Below, in pieces: positions 24,401 to 37,800 of a stretch of 64,000 nucleotides of DNA. The notes beneath the pieces are model-generated. The model searched no databases. It was not told the DNA's origin and saw only the letters and a program-made list of their open reading frames with translations. Both the position numbers and the translations under genes were made by a program. Source of the stretch: Steromphala cineraria. Lineage: Eukaryota; Mollusca; Gastropoda; Trochida; Trochidae. Positions within the stretch are counted from its first letter, which is position 1. Each line of letters starts with the position of its first letter. The stretch spans positions 64,612,575 to 64,676,574 of the forward strand of contig OU744725.1 of the NCBI GenBank assembly GCA_916613615.1, written 5' to 3'.

Positions 24401-27400
24401 GCATAACTCTTACCCACTAAAATTTTCAAAGTTGCAAAAATAGGGTTGTGACCCATCTAATTGCTCCTGGGACCATCACGAAGAACTTTTATCCATTTCC
24501 GAAGACCAAAAAAGTGCCGGTTTTCGCTAATTTGGGCGTAATCGCACTTATTCAAGCCTCGTAACCCTCAACGCGCAAGAATTCCAAGTCATCAAAGTCA
24601 CCAAAAGTAGGGTTGTGATATATCAAAATGTAGCTGAGATCATTTCGAACGACATAAGTTGGTCCAAAAATTCCAAAAAAGCGACGGTTTTCCCAATATT
24701 TGATGAAATCGCTTAATCAAGGGGCATAACTCTTACCCACTAAAATTTTCAAAGTTGCAAAAATAGGGTTGTGACCCATCTAATTGCTCCTGGGACCATC
24801 ACGAAGAACTTTTATCCATTTCCGAAGACCAAAAAAGTGCCGGTTTTCGCTAATTTGGGCGTAATCGCACTTATTCAAGCCTCGTAACCCTCAACGCGCA
24901 AGAATTCCAAGTCATCAAAGTCACCAAAAGTAGGGTTGTGATATATCAAAATGTAGCTGAGATCATTTCGAACGACATAAGTTGGTCCAAAAATTTCAAA
25001 AAAGCAACGGTTTTCCCAATATTTGATGAAATCGCTTAATCAAGGGGCATAACTCTTACCCACTAAAATTTTCAAAGTTGCAAAAATAGGGTTGTGACCC
25101 ATCTAATTGCTCCTGGGACCATCACGAAGAACTTTTATCCATTTCCGAAGACCAAAAAAGTGCCGGTTTTCGCTAATTTGGGCGTAATCGCACTTATTCA
25201 AGCCTCGTAACCCTCAACGCGCAATAATTCCAAGTCATCAAAGTCACCAAAAGTAGGGTTGTGATATATCAAAATGTAGCTGAGATCATTTCGAACGACA
25301 TAAGTTGGTCCAAAAATTCCAAAAAAGCGACGGTTTTCCCAATAGTTGATGAAATCGCTTAATCAAGGGGCATAACTCTTACCCACTAAAATTTTCAAAG
25401 TTGCAAAAATAGGGTTGTGACCCATCTAATTGCTCCTGGGACCATCACGAAGAACTTTTATCCATTTCCGAAGACCAAAAAAGTGCCGGTTTTCGCTAAT
25501 TTGGGCGTAATCGCACTTATTCAAGCCTCGTAACCCTCAACGCGCAAGAATTCCAAGTCATCAAAGTCACCAAAAGTAGGGTTGTGATATATCAAAATGT
25601 AGCTGAGATCATTTCGAACGACATAAGTTGGTCCAAAAATTCCAAAAAAGCGACGGTTTTCCCAATATTTGATGAAATCGCTTAATCAAGGGGCATAACT
25701 CTTACCCACTAAAATTTTCAAAGTTGCAAAAATAGGGTTGTGACCCATCTAATTGCTCCTGGGACCATCACGAAGAACTTTTATCCATTTTCGAAGACCA
25801 AAAAAGTGCCGGTTTTCGCTAATTTGGGCGTAATCGCACTTATTCAAGCCTCGTAACCCTCAACGCGCAAGAATTCCAAGTCATCAAAGTCACCAAAAGT
25901 AGGGTTGTGATATATCAAAATGTAGCTGAGATCATTTCGAACGACATAAGTTGGTCCAAAAATTTCAAAAAAGCAACGGTTTTCCCAATATTTGATGAAA
26001 TCGCTTAATCAAGGGGCATAACTCTTACCCACTAAAATTTTCAAAGTTGCAAAAATAGGGTTGTGACCCATCTAATTGCTCCTGGGACCATCACGAAGAA
26101 CTTTTATCCATTTCCGAAGACCAAAAAAGTGCCGGTTTTCGCTAATTTGGGCGTAATCGCACTTATTCAAGCCTCGTAACCCTCAACGCGCAAGAATTCC
26201 AAGTCATCAAAGTCACCAAAAGTAGGGTTGTGATATATCAAAATGTAGCTGAGATCATTTCGAACGACATAAGTTGGTCCAAAAATTCCAAAAAAGCGAC
26301 GGTTTTCCCAATATTTGATGAAATCGCTTAATCAAGGGGCATAACTCTTACCCACTAAAATTTTCAAAGTTGCAAAAATAGGGTTGTGACCCATCTAATT
26401 GCTCCTGGGACCATCACGAAGAACTTTTATCCATTTCCGAAGACCAAAAAAGTGTCGGTTTTCGCTAATTTGGGCGTAATCGCACTTATTCAAGCCTCGT
26501 AACCCTCAACGCGCAAGAATTCCAAGTCATCAAAGTCACCAAAAGTAGGGTTGTGATATATCAAAATGTAGCTGAGATCATTTCGAACGACATAAGTTGG
26601 TCCAAAAATTCCAAAAAAGCGACGGTTTTCCCAATATTTGATGAAATCGCTTAATCAAGGGGCATAACTCTTACCCACTAAAATTTTCAAAGTTGCAAAA
26701 ATAGGGTTGTGACCCATCTAATTGCTCCTGGGACCATCACGAAGAACTTTTATCCATTTCCGAAGACCAAAAAAGTGCCGGTTTTCGCTAATTTGGGCGT
26801 AATCGCACTTATTCAAGCCTCGTAACCCTCAACGCGCAAGAATTCCAAGTCATCAAAGTCACCAAAAGTAGGGTTGTGATATATCAAAATGTAGCTGAGA
26901 TCATTTCGAACGACATAAGTTGGTCCAAAAATTCCAAAAAAGCGACGGTTTTCCCAATATTTGATGAAATCGCTTAATCAAGGGGCATAACTCTTACCCA
27001 CTAAAATTTTCAAAGTTGCAAAAATAGGGTTGTGACCCATCTAATTGCTCCTGGGACCATCACGAAGAACTTTTATCCATTTCCGAAGACCAAAAAAGTG
27101 CCGGTTTTCGCTAATTTGGGCGTAATCGCACTTATTCAAGCCTCGTAACCCTCAACGCGCAAGAATTCCAAGTCATCAAAGTCACCAAAAGTAGGGTTGT
27201 GATATATCAAAATGTAGCTGAGATCATTTCGAACGACATAAGTTGGTCCAAAAATTCCAAAAAAGCGACGGTTTTCCCAATATTTGATGAAATCGCTTAA
27301 TCAAGGGGCATAACTCTTACCCACTAAAATTTTCAAAGTTGCAAAAATAGGGTTGTGACCCATCTAATTGCTCCTCGGACCATCACGAAGAACTTTTATC

Positions 27401-29313
27401 CATTTCCGAAGACCAAAAAAGTGCCGGTTTTCGCTAATTTGGGCGTAATCGCACTTATTCAAGCCTCGTAACCCTCAACGCGCAAGAATTCCAAGTCATC
27501 AAAGTCACCAAAAGTAGGGTTGTGATATATCAAAATGTAGCTGAGATCATTTCGAACGACATAAGTTGGTCCAAAAATTCCAAAAAAGCGACGGTTTTCC
27601 CAATATTTGATGAAATCGCTTAATCAAGGGGCATAACTCTTACCCACTAAAATTTTCAAAGTTGCAAAAATAGGGTTGTGACCCATCTAATTGCTCCTGG
27701 GACCATCACGAAGAACTTTTATCCATTTCCGAAGACCAAAAAAGTGCCGGTTTTCGCTAATTTGGGCGTAATCGCACTTATTCAAGCCTCGTAACCCTCA
27801 ACGCGCAAGAATTCCAAGTCATCAAAGTCACCAAAAGTAGGGTTGTGATATATCAAAATGTAGCTGAGATCATTTCGAACGACATAAGTTGGTCCAAAAA
27901 TTCCAAAAAAGCGACGGTTTTCCCAATATTTGATGAAATCGCTTAATCAAGGGGCATAACTCTTACCCACTAAAATTTTCAAAGTTGCAAAAATAGGGTT
28001 GTGACCCATCTAATTGCTCCTGGGACCATCACGAAGAACTTTTATCCATTTCCGAAGACCAAAAAAGTGTCGGTTTTCGCTAATTTGGGCGTAATCTCAC
28101 TTATTCAAGCCTCGTAACCCTCAACGCACAAGAATTCCAAGTCATCAAAGTCACCAAAAGTAGGGTTGTGATATATCAAAATGTAGCTGAGATCATTTCG
28201 AACGACATAAGTTGGTCCAAAAATTCCAAAAAAGCGACGGTTTTCCCAATATTTGATGAAATCGCTTAATCAAGGGGCATAACTCTTACCCACTAAAATT
28301 TTCAAAGTTGCAAAAATAGGGTTGTGACCCATCTAATTGCTCCTGGGACCATCACGAAGAACTTTTATCCATTTCCGAAGACCAAAAAAGTGCCGGTTTT
28401 CGCTAATTTGGGCGTAATCGCACTTATTCAAGCCTCGTAACCCTCAACGCGCAAGAATTCCAAGTCATCAAAGTCACCAAAAGTAGGGTTGTGATATATC
28501 AAAATGTAGCTGAGATCATTTCGAACGACATAAGTTGGTCCAAAAATTCCAAAAAAGCGACGGTTTTCCCAATATTTGATGAAATCGCTTAATCAAGGGG
28601 CATAACTCTTACCCACTAAAATTTTCAAAGTTGCAAAAATAGGGTTGTGACCCATCTAATTGCTCCTGGGACCATCACGAAGAACTTTTATCCATTTCCG
28701 AAGACCAAAAAAGTGCCGGTTTTCGCTAATTTGGGCGTAATCGCACTTATTCAAGCCTCGTAACCCTCAACGCGCAAGAATTCCAAGTCATCAAAGTCAC
28801 CAAAAGTAGGGTTGTGATATATCAAAATGTAGCTGAGATCATTTCGAACGACATAAGTTGGTCCAAAAATTCCAAAAAAGCAACGGTTTTCCCAATATTT
28901 GATGAAATCGCTTAATCAAGGGGCATAACTCTTACCCACTAAAATTTTCAAAGTTGCAAAAATAGGGTTGTGACCCATCTAATTGCTCCTGGGACCATCA
29001 CGAAGAACTTTTATCCATTTCCGAAGACCAAAAAAGTGCCGGTTTTCGCTAATTTGGGCGTAATCTCACTTATTCAAGCCTCGTAACCCTCAACGCGCAA
29101 GAATTCCAAGTCATCAAAGTCACCAAAAGTAGGGTTGTGATATATCAAAATGTAGCTGAGATCATTTCGAACGACATAAGTTGGTCCAAAAATTCCAAAA
29201 AAGCGACGGTTTTCCCAATATTTGATGAAATCGCTTAATCAAGGGGCATAACTCTTACCCACTAAAATTTTCAAAGTTGCAAAAATAGGGTTGTGACCCA
29301 TCTAATTGCTCCT
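21470..29313. repeat. Mixed stretch with TTTTCG / TTTCAAAAAAGCAACGG haplotype
   Basis: About 24 units without a clear long period. A three-marker haplotype (TTTTCGAAG, then 174 bp later ATTTCAAAAAAGC and GCAACGG) occurs at 21915/22089/22099 and 25791/25965/25975, 3876 bp apart (12 units), and also far upstream at 12854/13028/13038. The downstream part alone (TTTCAAAAAAGCAACGG) is at about 23056 and 24993. Other scattered variants are CAACGTGC near 22636, CAATAAAA near 24094, AATAGTTG near 25345 and ATCTCAC near 28097 and 29066. TCCTCGG first appears at 27376 and again six units later at 29314. Confidence 0.75.
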
Positions 29314-29979
29314 CGGACCATCACGAAGAACTTTTATCCATTTCCGAAGACCAAAAAAGTGCCGGTTTTCGCTAATTTGGGAGTAATCGCACTTATTCAA
29401 GCCTCGTAACCCTCAACGCGCAAGAATTCCAAGTCATCAAAGTCACCAAAAGTAGGGTTGTGATATATCAAAATGTAGCTGAGATCATTTCGAACAACAT
29501 AAGTTGGTCCAAAAATTCCAAAAAAGCGACGGTTTTCCCAATATTTGATGAAATCGCTTAATCAAGGGGCATAACTCTTACCCACTAAAATTTTCAAAGT
29601 TGCAAAAATAGGGTTGTGACCCATCTAATTGCTCCTGGGACCATCACGAAGAACTTTTATCCATTTCCGAAGACCAAAAAAGTGCCGGTTTTCGCTAATT
29701 TGGGCGTAATCGCACTTATTCAAGCCTCGTAACCCTCAACGCGCAAGAATTCCAAGTCATCAAAGTCACCAAAAGTAGGGTTGTGATATATCAAAATGTA
29801 GCTGAGATCATTTCGAACGACATAAGTTGGTCCAAAAATTCCAAAAAAGCGACGGTTTTCCCAATATTTGATGAAATCGCTTAATCAAGGGGCATAACTC
29901 TTACCAACTAAAATTTTCAAAGTTGCAAAAATAGGGTTGTGACCCATCTAATTGCTCCTGGGACCATCACGAAGAACTT

Positions 29980-29988
29980 AAAATTTTT
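29980..29988. repeat. 9-bp insertion in a unit (3 of 6, shifted form)
   Basis: The insertion reads CTTAAAATTTTTTTATCC, one base out of register with the other five, so TTTAAA is absent here. It lies 598 bp after GGGAGT at 29382, matching the linked spacing of the others. Either two substitutions or a separate slippage step explains the shift. Confidence 0.85.
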
Positions 29989-30958
29989 TTATCCATTTCC
30001 GAAGACCAAAAAAGTGCCGGTTTTCGCTAATTTGGGCGTAATCGCACTTATTCAAGCCTCGTAACCCTCAACGCGCAAGAATTCCAAGTCATCAAAGTCA
30101 CCAAAAGTAGGGTTGTGATATATCAAAATGTAGCTGAGATCATTTCGAACGACATAAGTTGGTCCAAAAATTCCAAAAAAGCGACGGTTTTCCCAATATT
30201 TGATGAAATCGCTTAATCAAGGGGCATAACTCTTACCCACTAAAATTTTCAAAGTTGCAAAAATAGGGTTGTGACCCATCTAATTGCTCCTGGGACCATC
30301 ACGAAGAACTTTTATCCATTTTCGAAGACCAAAAAAGTGCCGGTTTTCGCTAATTTGGGCGTAATCGCACTTATTCAAGCCTCGTAACCCTCAACGCGCA
30401 AGAATTCCAAGTCATCAAAGTCACCAAAAGTAGGGTTGTGATATATCAAAATGTAGCTGAGATCATTTCGAACGACATAAGTTGGTCCAAAAATTCCAAA
30501 AAAGCGACGGTTTTCCCAATATTTGATGAAATCGCTTAATCAAGGGGCATAACTCTTACCCACTAAAATTTTCAAAGTTGCAAAAATAGGGTTGTGACCC
30601 ATCTAATTGCTCCTGGGACCATCACGAAGAACTTTTATCCATTTCCGAAGACCAAAAAAGTGCCGGTTTTCGCTAATTTGGGCGTAATCGCACTTATTCA
30701 AGCCTCGTAACCCTCAACGCGCAAGAATTCCAAGTCATCAAAGTCACCAAAAGTAGGGTTGTGATATATCAAAATGTAGCTGAGATCATTTCGAACGACA
30801 TAAGTTGGTCCAAAAATTCCAAAAAAGCGACGGTTTTCCCAATATTTGATGAAATCGCTTAATCAAGGGGCATAACTCTTACCCACTAAAATTTTCAAAG
30901 TTGCAAAAATAGGGTTGTGACCCATCTAATTGCTCCTGGGACCATCACGAAGAACTTT

Positions 30959-30967
30959 AAAATTTTT
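30959..30967. repeat. 9-bp insertion in a unit (4 of 6)
   Basis: Same A4T5 insertion with DraI site, followed by CCAAAGACC (A at 30979) where the later copies have CCGAAGACC. It is the only one of the six without a GGGAGT variant about 599 bp upstream. Confidence 0.9.
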
Positions 30968-32582
30968 TATCCATTTCCAAAGACCAAAAAAGTGCCGGTT
31001 TTCGCTAATTTGGGCGTAATCGCACTTATTCAAGCCTCGTAACCCTCAACGCGCAAGAATTCCAAGTCATCAAAGTCACCAAAAGTAGGGTTGTGATATA
31101 TCAAAATGTAGCTGAGATCATTTCGAACGACATAAGTTGGTCCAAAAATTCCAAAAAAGCGACGGTTTTCCCAATATTTGATGAAATCGCTTAATCAAGG
31201 GGCATAACTCTTACCCACTAAAATTTTCAAAGTTGCAAAAATAGGGTTGTGACCCATCTAATTGCTCCTGGGACCATCACGAAGAACTTTTATCCATTTC
31301 CGAAGACCAAAAAAGTGCCGGTTTTCGCTAATTTGGGCGTAATCGCACTTATTCAAGCCTCGTAACCCTCAACGCGCAAGAATTCCAAGTCATCAAAGTC
31401 ACCAAAAGTAGGGTTGTGATATATCAAAATGTAGCTGAGATCATTTCGAACGACATAAGTTGGTCCAAAAATTCCAAAAAAGCGACGGTTTTCCCAATAT
31501 TTGATGAAATCGCTTAATCAAGGGGCATAACTCTTACCCACTAAAATTTTCAAAGTTGCAAAAATAGGGTTGTGACCCATCTAATTGCTCCTGGGACCAT
31601 CACGAAGAACTTTTATCCATTTCCGAAGACCAAAAAAGTGCCGGTTTTCGCTAATTTGGGCGTAATCGCACTTATTCAAGCCTCGTAACCCTCAACGCGC
31701 AAGAATTCCAAGTCATCAAAGTCACCAAAAGTAGGGTTGTGATATATCAAAATGTAGCTGAGATCATTTCGAACGACATAAGTTGGTCCAAAAATTCCAA
31801 AAAAGCGACGGTTTTCCCAATATTTGATGAAATCGCTTAATCAAGGGGCATAACTCTTACCCACTAAAATTTTCAAAGTTGCAAAAATAGGGTTGTGACC
31901 CATCTAATTGCTCCTCGGACCATCACGAAGAACTTTTATCCATTTCCGAAGACCAAAAAAGTGCCGGTTTTCGCTAATTTGGGAGTAATCGCACTTATTC
32001 AAGCCTCGTAACCCTCAACGCGCAAGAATTCCAAGTCATCAAAGTCACCAAAAGTAGGGTTGTGATATATCAAAATGTAGCTGAGATCATTTCGAACGAC
32101 ATAAGTTGGTCCAAAAATTCCAAAAAAGCGACGGTTTTCCCAATATTTGATGAAATCGCTTAATCAAGGGGCATAACTCTTACCCACTAAAATTTTCAAA
32201 GTTGCAAAAATAGGGTTGTGACCCATCTAATTGCTCCTGGGACCATCACGAAGAACTTTTATCCATTTCCGAAGACCAAAAAAGTGCCGGTTTTCGCTAA
32301 TTTGGGCGTAATCGCACTTATTCAAGCCTCGTAACCCTCAACGCGCAAGAATTCCAAGTCATCAAAGTCACCAAAAGTAGGGTTGTGATATATCAAAATG
32401 TAGCTGAGATCATTTCGAACGACATAAGTTGGTCCAAACATTCCAAAAAAGCGACGGTTTTCCCAATATTTGATGAAATCGCTTAATCAAGGGGCATAAC
32501 TCTTACCCACTAAAATTTTCAAAGTTGCAAAAATAGGGTTGTGACCCATCTAATTGCTCCTGGGACCATCACGAAGAACTTT

Positions 32583-32591
32583 AAAATTTTT
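32583..32591. repeat. 9-bp insertion in a unit (5 of 6)
   Basis: Same insertion and DraI site, exactly 1624 bp (five units plus 9) after the insertion at 30959 and 599 bp after GGGAGT at 31984. Part of the 5-unit higher-order repeat. Confidence 0.9.
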
Positions 32592-34206
32592 TATCCATTT
32601 CCGAAGACCAAAAAAGTGCCGGTTTTCGCTAATTTGGGCGTAATCGCACTTATTCAAGCCTCGTAACCCTCAACGCGCAAGAATTCCAAGTCATCAAAGT
32701 CACCAAAAGTAGGGTTGTGATATATCAAAATGTAGCTGAGATCATTTCGAACGACATAAGTTGGTCCAAAAATTCCAAAAAAGCGACGGTTTTCCCAATA
32801 TTTGATGAAATCGCTTAATCAAGGGGCATAACTCTTACCCACTAAAATTTTCAAAGTTGCAAAAATAGGGTTGTGACCCATCTAATTGCTCCTGGGACCA
32901 TCACGAAGAACTTTTATCCATTTCCGAAGACCAAAAAAGTGCCGGTTTTCGCTAATTTGGGCGTAATCGCACTTATTCAAGCCTCGTAACCCTCAACGCG
33001 CAAGAATTCCAAGTCATCAAAGTCACCAAAAGTAGGGTTGTGATATATCAAAATGTAGCTGAGATCATTTCGAACGACATAAGTTGGTCCAAAAATTCCA
33101 AAAAAGCGACGGTTTTCCCAATATTTGATGAAATCGCTTAATCAAGGGGCATAACTCTTACCCACTAAAATTTTCAAAGTTGCAAAAATAGGGTTGTGAC
33201 CCATCTAATTGCTCCTGGGACCATCACGAAGAACTTTTATCCATTTCCGAAGACCAAAAAAGTGCCGGTTTTCGCTAATTTGGGCGTAATCGCACTTATT
33301 CAAGCCTCGTAACCCTCAACGCGCAAGAATTCCAAGTCATCAAAGTCACCAAAAGTAGGGTTGTGATATATCAAAATGTAGCTGAGATCATTTCGAACGA
33401 CATAAGTTGGTCCAAAAATTCCAAAAAAGCGACGGTTTTCCCAATATTTGATGAAATCGCTTAATCAAGGGGCATAACTCTTACCCACTAAAATTTTCAA
33501 AGTTGCAAAAATAGGGTTGTGACCCATCTAATTGCTCCTCGGACCATCACGAAGAACTTTTATCCATTTCCGAAGACCAAAAAAGTGCCGGTTTTCGCTA
33601 ATTTGGGAGTAATCGCACTTATTCAAGCCTCGTAACCCTCAACGCGCAAGAATTCCAAGTCATCAAAGTCACCAAAAGTAGGGTTGTGATATATCAAAAT
33701 GTAGCTGAGATCATTTCGAACGACATAAGTTGGTCCAAAAATTCCAAAAAAGCGACGGTTTTCCCAATATTTGATGAAATCGCTTAATCAAGGGGCATAA
33801 CTCTTACCCACTAAAATTTTCAAAGTTGCAAAAATAGGGTTGTGACCCATCTAATTGCTCCTGGGACCATCACGAAGAACTTTTATCCATTTCCGAAGAC
33901 CAAAAAAGTGCCGGTTTTCGCTAATTTGGGCGTAATCGCACTTATTCAAGCCTCGTAACCCTCAACGCGCAAGAATTCCAAGTCATCAAAGTCACCAAAA
34001 GTAGGGTTGTGATATATCAAAATGTAGCTGAGATCATTTCGAACGACATAAGTTGGTCCAAACATTCCAAAAAAGCGACGGTTTTCCCAATATTTGATGA
34101 AATCGCTTAATCAAGGGGCATAACTCTTACCCACTAAAATTTTCAAAGTTGCAAAAATAGGGTTGTGACCCATCTAATTGCTCCTGGGACCATCACGAAG
34201 AACTTT

Positions 34207-34215
34207 AAAATTTTT
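34207..34215. repeat. 9-bp insertion in a unit (6 of 6)
   Basis: Same insertion and DraI site, exactly 1624 bp after the one at 32583 and 599 bp after GGGAGT at 33608. Part of the 5-unit higher-order repeat. Confidence 0.9.
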
Positions 34216-34875
34216 TATCCATTTCCGAAGACCAAAAAAGTGCCGGTTTTCGCTAATTTGGGCGTAATCGCACTTATTCAAGCCTCGTAACCCTCAACGC
34301 GCAAGAATTCCAAGTCATCAAAGTCACCAAAAGTAGGGTTGTGATATATCAAAATGTAGCTGAGATCATTTCGAACGACATAAGTTGGTCCAAAAATTCC
34401 AAAAAAGCGACGGTTTTCCCAATATTTGATGAAATCGCTTAATCAAGGGGCATAACTCTTACCCACTAAAATTTTCAAAGTTGCAAAAATAGGGTTGTGA
34501 CCCATCTAATTGCTCCTGGGACCATCACGAAGAACTTTTATCCATTTCCGAAGACCAAAAAAGTGCCGGTTTTCGCTAATTTGGGCGTAATCGCACTTAT
34601 TCAAGCCTCGTAACCCTCAACGCGCAAGAATTCCAAGTCATCAAAGTCACCAAAAGTAGGGTTGTGATATATCAAAATGTAGCTGAGATCATTTCGAACG
34701 ACATAAGTTGGTCCAAAAATTCCAAAAAAGCGACGGTTTTCCCAATATTTGATGAAATCGCTTAATCAAGGGGCATAACTCTTACCCACTAAAATTTTCA
34801 AAGTTGCAAAAATAGGGTTGTGACCCATCTAATTGCTCCTGGGACCATCACGAAGAACTTTTATCCATTTCCGAA

Positions 34876-37800
34876 AACCAAAAAAGTGCCGGTTTTTGCT
34901 AATTTGGGCGTAATCGCACTTATTCAAGCCTCGTAACCCTCAACGCGCAAGAATTCCAAGTCATCAAAGTCACCAAAAGTAGGGTTGTGATATATCAAAA
35001 TGTAGCTGAGATCATTTCGAACGACATAAGTTGGTCCAAAAATTCCAAAAAAGCGACGGTTTTCCCAATATTTGATGAAATCGCTTAATCAAGGGGCATA
35101 ACTCTTACCCACTAAAATTTTCAAAGTTGCAAAAATAGGGTTGTGACCCATCTAATTGCTCCTGGGACCATCACGAAGAACTTTTATCCATTTCCGAAGA
35201 CCATAAAAGTGCCGGTTTTCGCTAATTTGGGCGTAATCGCACTTATTCAAGCCTCGTAACCCTCAACGCGCAAGAATTCCAAGTCATCAAAGTCACCAAA
35301 AGTAGGGTTGTGATATATCAAAATGTAGCTGAGATCATTTCGAACGACATAAGTTGGTCCAAAAATTCCAAAAAAGCGACGGTTTTCCCAATATTTGATA
35401 AAATCGCTTAATCAAGGGGCATAACTCTTACCCACTAAAATTTTCAAAGTTGCAAAAATAGGGTTGTGACCCATCTAATTGCTCCTGGGACCATCACGAA
35501 GAACTTTTATCCATTTCCGAAGACCAAAAAAGTGCCGGTTTTCGCTAATTTGGGCGTAATCGCACTTATTCAAGCCTCGTAACCCTCAACGCGCAAGAAT
35601 TCCAAGTCATCAAAGTCACCAAAAGTAGGGTTGTGATATATCAAAATGTAGCTGAGATCATTTCGAACGACATAAGTTGGTCCAAAAATTCCAAAAAAGC
35701 GACGGTTTTCCCAATATTTGATGAAATCGCTTAATCAAGGGGCATAACTCTTACCCACTAAAATTTTCAAAGTTGCAAAAATAGGGTTGTGACCCATCTA
35801 ATTGCTCCTGGGACCATCACGAAGAACTTTTATCCATTTCCGAAGACCAAAAAAGTGCCGGTTTTCGCTAATTTGGGCGTAATCGCACTTATTCAAGCCT
35901 CGTAACCCTCAACGCGCAAGAATTCCAAGTCATCAAAGTCACCAAAAGTAGGGTTGTGATATATCAAAATGTAGCTGAGATCATTTCGAACGACATAAGT
36001 TGGTCCAAAAATTCCAAAAAAGCGACGGTTTTCCCAATATTTGATGAAATCGCTTAATCAAGGGGCATAACTCTTACCCACTAAAATTTTCAAAGTTGCA
36101 AAAATAGGGTTGTGACCCATCTAATTGCTCCTGGGACCATCACGAAGAACTTTTATCCATTTCCGAAGACCAAAAAAGTGCCGGTTTTCGCTAATTTGGG
36201 CGTAATCGCACTTATTCAAGCCTCGTAACCCTCAACGCGCAAGAATTCCAAGTCATCAAAGTCACCAAAAGTAGGGTTGTGATATATCAAAATGTAGCTG
36301 AGATCATTTCGAACGACATAAGTTGGTCCAAAAATTCCAAAAAAGCGACGGTTTTCCCAATATTTGATGAAATCGCTTAATCAAGGGGCATAACTCTTAC
36401 CCACTAAAATTTTCAAAGTTGCAAAAATAGGGTTGTGACCCATCTAATTGCTCCTCGGACCATCACGAAGAACTTTTATCCATTTCCGAAGACCAAAAAA
36501 GTGCCGGTTTTCGCTAATTTGGGAGTAATCGCACTTATTCAAGCCTCGTAACCCTCAACGCGCAAGAATTCCAAGTCATCAAAGTCACCAAAAGTAGGGT
36601 TGTGATATATCAAAATGTAGCTGAGATCATTTCGAACGACATAAGTTGGTCCAAAAATTCCAAAAAAGCGACGGTTTTCCCAATATTTGATGAAATCGCT
36701 TAATCAAGGGGCATAACTCTTACCCACTAAAATTTTCAAAGTTGCAAAAATAGGGTTGTGACCCATCTAATTGCTCCTGGGACCATCACGAAGAACTTTT
36801 ATCCATTTCCGAAGACCAAAAAAGTGCCGGTTTTCGCTAATTTGGGCGTAATCGCACTTATTCAAGCCTCGTAACCCTCAACGCGCAAGAATTCCAAGTC
36901 ATCAAAGTCACCAAAAGTAGGGTTGTGATATATCAAAATGTAGCTGAGATCATTTCGAACGACATAAGTTGGTCCAAAAATTCCAAAAAAGCGACGGTTT
37001 TCCCAATATTTGATGAAATCGCTTAATCAAGGGGCATAACTCTTACCCACTAAAATTTTCAAAGTTGCAAAAATAGGGTTGTGACCCATCTAATTGCTCC
37101 TGGGACCATCACGAAGAACTTTTATCCATTTCCGAAGACCAAAAAAGTGCCGGTTTTCGCTAATTTGGGCGTAATCGCACTTATTCAAGCCTCGTAACCC
37201 TCAACGCGCAAGAATTCCAAGTCATCAAAGTCACCAAAAGTAGGGTTGTGATATATCAAAATGTAGCTGAGATCATTTCGAACGACATAAGTTGGTCCAA
37301 AAATTCCAAAAAAGCGACGGTTTTCCCAATATTTGATGAAATCGCTTAATCAAGGGGCATAACTCTTACCCACTAAAATTTTCAAAGTTGCAAAAATAGG
37401 GTTGTGACCCATCTAATTGCTCCTGGGACCATCACGAAGAACTTTTATCCATTTCCGAAAACCAAAAAAGTGCCGGTTTTCGCTAATTTGGGCGTAATCG
37501 CACTTATTCAAGCCTCGTAACCCTCAACGCGCAAGAATTCCAAGTCATCAAAGTCACCAAAAGTAGGGTTGTGATATATCAAAATGTAGCTGAGATCATT
37601 TCGAACGACATAAGTTGGTCCAAAAATTCCAAAAAAGCGACGGTTTTCCCAATATTTGATGAAATCGCTTAATCAAGGGGCATAACTCTTACCCACTAAA
37701 ATTTTCAAAGTTGCAAAAATAGGGTTGTGACCCATCTAATTGCTCCTGGGACCATCACGAAGAACTTTTATCCATTTCCGAAGACCATAAAAGTGCCGGT

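Larger units (their letters stand above)
30959..34215. repeat. 5-unit higher-order repeat, two full copies and start of a third
   Basis: Marker order per 1624-bp period: 9-bp insertion (30959, 32583, 34207), TCCTCGG for TCCTGGG (31916, 33540), GGGAGT (31984, 33608) and AAACATTCC for AAAATTCC (32439, 34063). All offsets are exactly 1624 bp (5 x 323 + 9). A looser ancestor lies just upstream: TCCTCGG at 29314, GGGAGT at 29382 and an insertion at 29980. A TCCTCGG/GGGAGT pair without the insertion lies downstream at 36456/36524, nine units after 33540. Confidence 0.9.
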
